This document shows positions 24,986 through 32,500 of a DNA stretch of 35,328 nt, piece by piece (within the stretch, counting starts at the first letter, position 1; each line of letters opens with the position of its first letter). The notes beneath the pieces are model-generated. The model searched no databases. It was not told where the DNA came from and saw only the letters and a list, made by a program, of their open reading frames with translations. This DNA is from Thalassobacterium sedimentorum. Lineage in GTDB: Bacteria; Verrucomicrobiota; Verrucomicrobiia; Opitutales; Coraliomargaritaceae. Where the stretch lies: NCBI RefSeq assembly GCF_031127905.1, contig NZ_JARXIC010000034.1:1-35328 (forward strand), read 5' to 3'. Both the position numbers and the translations under genes were made by a program.

Positions 24986-26215
24986 TTACGTCCGCGGAAG
25001 CAGCAAGTTCAAAGCAATGCCCACGACAGCGCCGAGTCCAATGCCCCCAAGTGAGACAAAGCCAAAATCCAGTGTCATCCCCCCGATGGCACAGACCAAT
25101 ATAACCGAACTAATGATAAGATTCCTGGGATTGTTATAATCGACCTGATGATCCGCGATGGTCTGTATACCAATACTGGCGATAATGCCAAAGAGCAAAA
25201 TGAGCACACCTCCAATCACCGGGACCGGGATCGTCGCGAGTAAACCACCGAGCTTCCCCACAAATGCCAATATGATAGCAAAAATGGCGGCCCAAGTCAT
25301 GATCGCGGGATTAAATGACTGGGTAATTTTAACAGCACCTGTAACTTCAGAATAAGTGGTATTGGGCGGCCCACCCAGTGCCGCTGCCAAGCTGGTGGCG
25401 ACACCGTCCCCCAGCAGTGTATTCTTAAGACCCGGTTTTTTAAGATAATTCTCTTTGGTCGCGCTGCTAATCGCAAGCATGTCGCCGAGATGCTCAACTG
25501 CAGGTGCAATCGCAATGGGGAGCATATAAAGAATGGCTTCCAGATTAAACTGCGGCGCAGTGAATGCGGGCACGGCAAGCCATGGCGCCTGCAGACAAGC
25601 CGAAAAGTCCACTACATCTAAAATCGAGGAAAGCGTGTAGCCGGCAAAAATGCCACATAGTACCGGTAATAATTTAAACATGCCGCGCCCTTTAAGGATC
25701 ACCCAGATAGTGACCAGTAAAGAACACATTGAAATCGCCATAGCTTGCGGCAGAGGCACCAAGGTAATGGAACCGTCCCCCGTCTTCCCCAGTGCCATAT
25801 TCACGGCAACCGGTGCCAGAATGAGACCAATCGTAATAATAACAGGTCCGACAACCACAGGTGGTAGAATGTAATGCAACCAGTCTGCACGACGTAAACG
25901 CACCACAAAACTGAGTAAAATATAAAACACACCCGCAGCAACGAGGCCCGATAATGTTGCCGGCAAGCCCCACGTTTGCACGCCATGAATAATTGGGGCT
26001 ATGAACGCAAAAGAAGATGCCAGAAAAATTGGTGGCACATTCTGACGATTGATACACTGAAAAACCAATGTACCGATACCGGCGGTAAAGAGCGCCACAT
26101 TGGAATCCAATCCAGTCAGAATCGGCACGAGAACTAAGGCACCAAAGGCCACAAATAAAAACTGTAAGCCGATAATACTGTCTCTGAGACGAAAATGATA
26201 GTCAGTAGCTGCCAT
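24986..26215 (-). CDS. uraA: UraA-like uracil/xanthine permease (NCS2)
   Basis: The 409-residue inner-membrane symporter belongs to the nucleobase-ascorbate (NCS2) family. It carries 'ASSFAFIAPII' in TM3 and the two glutamates that bind uracil in E. coli UraA at the same numbers: E241 (VEHLGD) and E290 (PPNTTYSE). UraA has His at 245, whereas this protein has Asp, a residue usual at that place in the xanthine/urate branch, so uracil is likely but xanthine is possible. About 14 membrane segments are visible. It is divergently oriented from the Tsx-like channel and the purine permease, with a shared 181-base control region. A small hairpin sits three bases before its start codon. Confidence 0.85.
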   Translation of the reverse strand: MAATDYHFRLRDSIIGLQFLFVAFGALVLVPILTGLDSNVALFTAGIGTLVFQCINRQNVPPIFLASSFAFIAPIIHGVQTWGLPATLSGLVAAGVFYILLSFVVRLRRADWLHYILPPVVVGPVIITIGLILAPVAVNMALGKTGDGSITLVPLPQAMAISMCSLLVTIWVILKGRGMFKLLPVLCGIFAGYTLSSILDVVDFSACLQAPWLAVPAFTAPQFNLEAILYMLPIAIAPAVEHLGDMLAISSATKENYLKKPGLKNTLLGDGVATSLAAALGGPPNTTYSEVTGAVKITQSFNPAIMTWAAIFAIILAFVGKLGGLLATIPVPVIGGVLILLFGIIASIGIQTIADHQVDYNNPRNLIISSVILVCAIGGMTLDFGFVSLGGIGLGAVVGIALNLLLPRT

Positions 26216-26218
26216 AAG

Positions 26219-26235
26219 GCGGCATCATTTGCCGC
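26219..26235 (-). promoter_or_regulatory. Hairpin touching the permease start codon
   Basis: GCGGCA (26219-26224) and TGCCGC (26230-26235) form a perfect 6-bp stem with a five-base loop that ends three bases before the permease ATG at 26215. In mRNA it would occupy the ribosome-binding zone, where no Shine-Dalgarno sequence is visible. Its function is a guess. Confidence 0.4.
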
Positions 26236-26396
26236 TCAAGGCCACGAGCGAGTCAAAAAATACGAAACAAGTAACGAAAAGCGCCGCTTGTCGCACGATT
26301 CGTGCTACTAATAGATCACACACACATTTCAACTACTTCAAGGGCGTTCGTAAATAGCATTTGATTCACAAGCGGGATTCGATGCTTTGCCTGCCC

Positions 26397-27206
26397 ATGA
26401 AAACCCTACAGAGACTCATTCAAATAGCCACTCTCATCAATTTGCTCTCTATTTCGCACACATTGCAGGCGGAAGCGCTTCCCACGCAGGGAGACTCGAA
26501 TCAATGGACTTCGAAATGGATTCTCTGGCAGGACTTCAGCTTAAGCTACTTAAATGGTGACAACTACCGCGTCGACCCTGACAGGCAACAAACAGTGAGC
26601 TTTGAACATGTCAGCGAATGGAGAATCGGCGACAGTTTCCTATTCATCGATTACCTCGATTATTTGGATACAGACGAAGAAGAATCTGCTTTCTACGGAG
26701 AATTCTCGCCACGCTTAAGTCTAGGAAAAGTTACCGACTACGACTGGAGCCTAGGGCCTATCGACGACCTGTTATTGGCAAGCACCTACGAATTCGGCGA
26801 GGGTGACGTGGAAAGTTTGCTATATGGCATCGGAATCGACCTCAGCTTTCCTGGCTTCGATTACTTTCACTTAAACCTCTACTATCGCGATCCGCAAAAC
26901 AATGGCTCGCGTGGTTGGCAATTGACCCCCTGCTTCGGCTACACATTTCCCGTCGGAAAATCAGAAATCCTGATTGATGGCTATATTGATTATGTTTTCG
27001 CCTCAGAAAATTCCAACTACCATACCAACCTACACATTAATCCACAGATAAAGTACAATCTCGGCAAATTACTCTGGGATGAATCTCATCGTTTATACGT
27101 TGGGGTCGAATATGACTATTGGACAAATAAATACGGGATCAAAGACAGTAATGCCTTCCGCACCGATCAGAATACTTACAGCTTACTACTCAAATATCAT
27201 TTCTAA
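26397..27206 (+). CDS. Tsx-like outer-membrane nucleoside channel
   Basis: The ATG at 26397 gives 269 residues with the signal peptide [20 protein letters not shown]...QAEA; a TTG at 26361 is less likely. The mature part alternates polar and hydrophobic residues as in a beta-barrel and ends in a C-terminal phenylalanine (YSLLLKYHF), as outer-membrane proteins do. '[20 protein letters not shown]' corresponds to the conserved start of the Tsx nucleoside-specific channel family, and aromatic-rich strands such as '[20 protein letters not shown]' follow. It lies 39 bases before the purine permease gene on the same strand and opposite the uracil permease, which supports a role in letting nucleosides or bases through the outer membrane. 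Confidence 0.72.
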   Translation: MKTLQRLIQIATLINLLSISHTLQAEALPTQGDSNQWTSKWILWQDFSLSYLNGDNYRVDPDRQQTVSFEHVSEWRIGDSFLFIDYLDYLDTDEEESAFYGEFSPRLSLGKVTDYDWSLGPIDDLLLASTYEFGEGDVESLLYGIGIDLSFPGFDYFHLNLYYRDPQNNGSRGWQLTPCFGYTFPVGKSEILIDGYIDYVFASENSNYHTNLHINPQIKYNLGKLLWDESHRLYVGVEYDYWTNKYGIKDSNAFRTDQNTYSLLLKYHF

Positions 27207-27245
27207 TCTTCCCATCACAATGCAGCAAACACCAAGCAGAAAAAC

Positions 27246-28571
27246 ATGCTAAAATTTTTTCAATTCGAAGCACACAAGACCAACCTCAGAACGGAGCTCA
27301 TTGCTGGTCTCACCACCTTCACTGCGATGGCATACATCTTGGTCGTCAACCCGATGTTATTGGGTAACGCAGGTATGGATCCTCAAGCAGTAATGATAGC
27401 AACGGCAATTGCCGCAGCTATCGGATGTTTTTTAATGGCTTTCCTAGCTAATTATCCAATTGCCCTCGCCCCGGGAATGGGGACCAATGCCTATTTCGCA
27501 TTCATTATTGTATTGGGAATGGGGATTCCATGGCAGGGGGCCTTAAGCCTCACCTTCTGGAACGGCATCATCTTTCTGCTACTATCCGCGTCCGGGATCC
27601 GTAAGCAAATTATCGACGCGGTGCCCAAAGGCTTACAGGTCGGCATTCAAGCGGGCATCGGTTTCTTCATCGCATTGCTAGGCCTCAAAGCCGCAGGTTT
27701 AGTGCAGGCCAGTCCCGCGACCATCATAACACATGGAGACTTCAGTAATCCTGTTGTATTGCTGGGATTAGGCGGCTTATTTGCCATTTGCATTCTGACG
27801 GTTTGGCGCATCCCTGGAGCCATCATTATCAGTATGCTTGCACTTGCGATCAGTGGTTTATTCATACTGACCCCGGAAAGCACTGCGCAGACCCCGACAA
27901 TGATCACTACGATCCCAGAGAATTTCTTCGCACTGCCCTCCGGACTGGGTGAAACATTCTTACAACTCGATTGGTTGTACCCGTTCAAAAATTTTGCATC
28001 ATTGCAAGTGCTCTTCGTATTGCTGATCCTAGATTTATTTGATTCAGTCGGTACAATCATCGGTCTCTCGCGCCGCGCAAAGCTATTGGATGAAAACGAG
28101 CAATTACCTCGAGCCAATCGTGCCCTAAGCGCAGATGCCATGGCCTCCATATGCGGAGCCCTATTAGGCACTTCGACCACTACCTCTTACGTAGAATCGG
28201 CAGCCGGAATCGAAGCTGGAGGACGCACTGGGTTCACCAGTGTTGTGGTGGGTCTTTGCTTTCTAATCGCAATTTTTTGCTATCCAATGATCGCAGCTAT
28301 ACCTGCAATTGCAACTGCGCCAGCTTTGATTTTTGTCGGTCTATTAATGGGCGAAGGCCTACGACATGTTCCTTATGAAGAATACACCGAACGCGTAACA
28401 GCCATCTTAACTGCAATCACAATTCCACTCTTCTTCAGCGTAACGCACGGCATCGCCATTGGCTTCTTACTCTACATCTTTCTACGAGTCACCAGTGGCA
28501 AAGCCAGACAACTGCACTGGATGACTTATGCAATTGGTGCCATGTTTGTACTCTTTTATATCGTCGAGTGA
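27246..28571 (+). CDS. AzgA/PbuG-type purine permease
   Basis: The 441-residue inner-membrane protein is of the hypoxanthine/guanine/adenine branch (AzgA/PbuG/GhxP) of the NCS2-type permeases. It starts with '[20 protein letters not shown]' and has '[15 protein letters not shown]' in TM3, the long loop '[19 protein letters not shown]' and '[20 protein letters not shown]', all typical of the branch. It should import a purine base with protons. It probably forms an operon with the Tsx-like channel just upstream. Which purine it prefers is not readable from the sequence. A perfect 8-bp hairpin follows the stop codon. Confidence 0.88.
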   Translation: MLKFFQFEAHKTNLRTELIAGLTTFTAMAYILVVNPMLLGNAGMDPQAVMIATAIAAAIGCFLMAFLANYPIALAPGMGTNAYFAFIIVLGMGIPWQGALSLTFWNGIIFLLLSASGIRKQIIDAVPKGLQVGIQAGIGFFIALLGLKAAGLVQASPATIITHGDFSNPVVLLGLGGLFAICILTVWRIPGAIIISMLALAISGLFILTPESTAQTPTMITTIPENFFALPSGLGETFLQLDWLYPFKNFASLQVLFVLLILDLFDSVGTIIGLSRRAKLLDENEQLPRANRALSADAMASICGALLGTSTTTSYVESAAGIEAGGRTGFTSVVVGLCFLIAIFCYPMIAAIPAIATAPALIFVGLLMGEGLRHVPYEEYTERVTAILTAITIPLFFSVTHGIAIGFLLYIFLRVTSGKARQLHWMTYAIGAMFVLFYIVE

Positions 28572-28605
28572 CACATGCCCCCCGCAAGACAAGCCACAGC
28601 GTTAA

Positions 28606-28625
28606 CCGAATCGATAGCGATTCGG
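28606..28625 (+). terminator. Hairpin after the purine permease gene
   Basis: CCGAATCG (28606-28613) pairs with CGATTCGG (28618-28625) around ATAG, 35 bases after the permease stop codon. An A-rich rather than T-rich stretch follows, so this is a probable terminator only. Confidence 0.45.
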
Positions 28626-28720
28626 AAATAAAGCTTTAATGATTCATAAAATATGCCGTCGCACATTGCTATATCAACCGAACAGCCCATAATAGACATT
28701 TCTTAAACAATCATTAGAAT

Positions 28721-29515
28721 ATGTGGATCCACGCAAGCTGCTCTCTCGATTTCAATATCACAGTGGCGAGTCCATTCCTATTCATGCTACGACCGCGCAG
28801 TGGATGGCAGCAATGGGTCGGACGCGAAGAATATGTATTAAGCCCCGGCATTCCGGCAGTCGAGTTTACCGATCCGTTTGGCAACCTCTGCCAACGTCTG
28901 ATGGCCCCGCCTGGCAAATTTTCGATTCGAACCTCTGTGAATGTTGAGTGCGCCGAAGCATCCGACTCTGCGCCGGGAGCGCACTTTGTGGAAATACAGC
29001 AATTACCAGAAGAGACACTGCCTTTCCTACTTCCCAGTCGATTCTGCGAATCGGACCGTTTTAGCCACATGGCAGCATCCATTGTCACCGATCACAATCC
29101 TGGCTATGATCAGTGCACAGCCATCGTAGACTATATACGTCGCAGTATACGCTACACACCTGGAGCTGGTATGGACATAGTGAGTGCATGTGAAGTCAAT
29201 CAACGCTCCGATGCCGTTTGTCGCGACCTCGCTCATTTAGGCATCGCCTGCTGCCGCGCACTTTCAATACCTGCACGCATGGTCGTTGGATATTTAGAAA
29301 ACCTACACCCGATGGACCTACACGCATGGTTCGAAGCCTATGTCGGTGGCCGATGGTACACCTTCGATCCGACGCAGGACAATTTAACTGGAGGACGCAT
29401 CGCAATCGCCTATGGACGCGATGCAGCAGATGTGGCCATCTACACACAATTCGGCAATCCGGCGGAACTGCTCGCAATGTCTGTCACAGTCCAACGAATC
29501 CAGTCTCCAGCTTAA
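28721..29515 (+). CDS. Transglutaminase-like superfamily protein
   Basis: The 264-residue cytoplasmic protein has the two-part layout of bacterial transglutaminase-like proteins. The N-terminal beta-rich half is 'F.ML.P..GWQQWV', and the catalytic domain carries the Cys-His-Asp triad: C167 in '[20 protein letters not shown]', H201 in [11 protein letters not shown] and D216 in WYTFDPT. '[11 protein letters not shown]' between them is the usual linking strand. The family includes proteases and amide hydrolases as well as true cross-linkers, so the substrate is unknown. There is no signal peptide. It lies 149 bases after the purine permease gene and is convergent with the lamin-tail giant. Confidence 0.87.
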   Translation: MWIHASCSLDFNITVASPFLFMLRPRSGWQQWVGREEYVLSPGIPAVEFTDPFGNLCQRLMAPPGKFSIRTSVNVECAEASDSAPGAHFVEIQQLPEETLPFLLPSRFCESDRFSHMAASIVTDHNPGYDQCTAIVDYIRRSIRYTPGAGMDIVSACEVNQRSDAVCRDLAHLGIACCRALSIPARMVVGYLENLHPMDLHAWFEAYVGGRWYTFDPTQDNLTGGRIAIAYGRDAADVAIYTQFGNPAELLAMSVTVQRIQSPA

Positions 29516-29544
29516 CTCCGATTGTAAACATACACAGTCTGTTA

Positions 29545-29587
29545 GTTGCTCCAAAGGGGCGTCTCGCTGCTAAGCAGCGTGGGCAAC
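29545..29587. terminator. Nested hairpin between convergent genes
   Basis: The inner stem CGCTGC-TAA-GCAGCG (29565-29579) lies inside an outer GTTGC/GCAAC pair (29545-29549 and 29583-29587). It separates the transglutaminase-like gene from the convergent giant gene, with a short T-rich stretch following on the plus strand. Confidence 0.55.
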
Positions 29588-29588
29588 T

Positions 29589-32500
29589 TTAATTTTGCAC
29601 GATTCTGATTCGGGCAAACTGCACATCCGTATCGACTAGAGGTGATGACACCTCAACCACCTCAACCTCTCCATCTGTAGCCAAGACCGCGGGCGCGCTC
29701 GATGCAGCCGTCCATTCGATCAAGTCGGAACTAAATTCGGCGATGTAGCGGATCCCAAGCCGTGCGGCATCGCTACGACGCAAGAAGCAGATCGTAAACT
29801 TAAGTGTCTCTCCCACTTCTTGCAATGACACCACCTCAGAGCCACGCTGCACAAGTCCGCCCTCGCCCAGCTCGAGCGTGACACCAGTGTGATTCACATC
29901 CGGATCCAAGCCGAAGGCAAACAAGAGTAAATTAGGTAGCACATTTCCATTTACCGATGCTCCCGTGTCTTCCAGGTCTAATTCTGGATATTGCTCGACC
30001 CATGCATGATAAGCCCCGCTGACAATACGTGCAATCGTGCCCGGCGAGCCGATCTCATCCGTATGATTCGCGGCCTGAAAGGCACCATTCTCCCCCAGAG
30101 AACTGAGCTGTGAGATGATTGCAACGTTGAGCCCATCCGCATTGTCAAATGTCGCATACGGGCCCGACGCGGAAGCTCCAAAAGCAACATTGGCGCGGCG
30201 GACGTTATTCGTATCATACAAATTAACCGCATCTCCGCCCGTGCTCAAGCCAACACCCGAGCCCGAGTAGCCACCGATCTGGAGCCCCGCAGGCAGCTCG
30301 CCATCAAACCAGAGATTCGCGAATGCGGTTTTCGCATTCGTGAGATGAGTCACCAGTTCTATAAAGATCACCGACTCGCCGGGCGCGATACTGGTAATTC
30401 CCATCAGCGGCACCGCCGCCACAGGCGACTCGGATCCATCATCCATCTTCCAGTCAGTAATATCGACGGTGCGTGCTCCAATATTAGTCACTTCAAACCA
30501 ATCAGCACCCAGCGGACTGTTACCGCTACTCCACGGAGCCACTTCCGAAATCACCAGCTGCCCCGTAGCAGCCACTCCAGGAGAACCAATTTCATTCACA
30601 TCATTGACAGCAATAAAGGCCCCCTGATATCCAGCCACACTCAATAGCTCGACATCTCCGGCATCGATCCCTTGCGAATTATCAAAAGTGGAGAATGGTG
30701 CCGTAGCAGGTGAAGCCCCAAAAGTCACACTCGCTTGCAAGGCTCCCGTTGCATCATAAAGATGTACCCCATCGCCATTAGAACTCAGCCCGATGCCGGA
30801 ACCATCATAACTGCCAAGCTGCAACTCAGCAGGAGCACTGTCTCCAAACCACGTAATGAGGAAAAGAGCTTCAGTTGTCGGTAAGTCGTCTGTTTCTAGG
30901 AATATCACCGATTCGCCCGCAGCAATCGAACTAATGCCACTCAAAGCGACTGCATTAGCGAAACTACCCGAACCATCATCCATTTTCCAACCAGTGATAT
31001 CAACCGCCGCCCCACTGGTGTTTGTGAGCTCAAACCAGTCTACCCCGATCGGGCTATCACCGCTCGACCATGGTGCGATCTCGGAGATGATCAATGCAGG
31101 AGCTGGCGCAAGCTCCACCACTTGATCCCCCACTTCCAGAGTATACGAAGTGGACACATCAGGATGGCCACCGAGCGAGCTATCAACCACCTCGATCGTC
31201 ACCGTATAAGACTCCTTTGACTCAAAATCCAAAACTGTGCCGGCCTTTAAGAATAACTCAAAACCGTCGATCTCAAAATAGGCGGTATCCGCGCCGGTGA
31301 TCATGAACTCATTGCTGCCCAAGCCGTCATCCACGATGACGACGTCTGCCAGTTTCAGCGCAAAAGTGGTGCTGCTATTCTCCAAAATTGAATAAACCGT
31401 ATTCTCAAGAACCACATCTGTCGGAGCCTGATTCTCCTGAGTCGCCGGCGCATACACCCAGAGTTGCGGATGATCACTATCACCGCCACCGTTCTCACTG
31501 ACAACATAGAGATTCCCGGCTGCATCCATCGTCAAGCCCTCGTGCTGTTGGTTCGCAACGGATAAAGGATTCCCTAAGTCGGAGGTAATATTCAGTGTGC
31601 TCAAGATATTTCCCGCACGGTCGATATTGACGATGCGTGCATCTTCTTGCCCTAACAACAGCAAGTTCCCTTCCTGAGCTTGGCCGCTCATCGCAGGCAA
31701 GTTTGACAAGGCAAACACATCCGCGAAATCGGACATGCCAGCCAATGAAGGATCAAACAGATTAACTGAATTCTCGGTCGTAGCCGAACCATTCGACGCA
31801 GTGCCGGCATCGAAATCAACAGTCGTGTGAAAAATGCCCATGGGTGAAATCTCCTTCAGACAAATGAAGCCTTCAGTCAGTGGATCATACGACAGTCCTT
31901 CAGTCCCCGTGTTATCAACAAAGGTGCCAATTTTTACCGTCTTCGTATCCGCCCGCGACAAAGTAGTGCCTGCAGCGTATGTGAACCGGACCAATTGACG
32001 GTCGCGCTCCTCTGCGAATACAAACTCTCCATCGCCAATATATGTGATCCCCTCTGGATCATAAAAGTCGGTGCCCTGAGCACTCGCGCCTAAGGCCATA
32101 GTCATAGTATCGATCAACTCCCCGGTCTTAGAGACTTGCGTAATAGAACGACCACCATCGCAAACAATGAAGAGTGTATCCGTATCCCAGTTGTAAGCGA
32201 CACCAGAGGCCTCTTGCGTCAAAAGATTATGCGCGGGCGTCCCCTCGGGCAAGGCAGTGCGCGTAGGTTCAGGCAGATCATAACGGCCGACACGCACATA
32301 GGTAGATAAATCAACAGAGCTCACTCCAGCCACTACCGATACGGTCACTGTATCTGAATCCACACTACCCGCACTATTCGTCACGCGCGCCCAATAGTGA
32401 GTATCTTCAGCAAGCACCGAAGTGATGAATGTAGCACTAGTCGCACCAATCACGGGCTGACTAATATCTCCCGACTCTCCGATATACCATTGAACAGTGG

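Noticed and set aside
26216-26396. Purine riboswitch before the nucleobase permease genes
   Set aside because: I could not find the three-way junction or its conserved loop bases; only a simple 6-bp hairpin is present.
27647-28180. 177-residue frame antisense to the purine permease
   Set aside because: It is a mirror of a membrane-protein gene, and its protein shows no independent motif.
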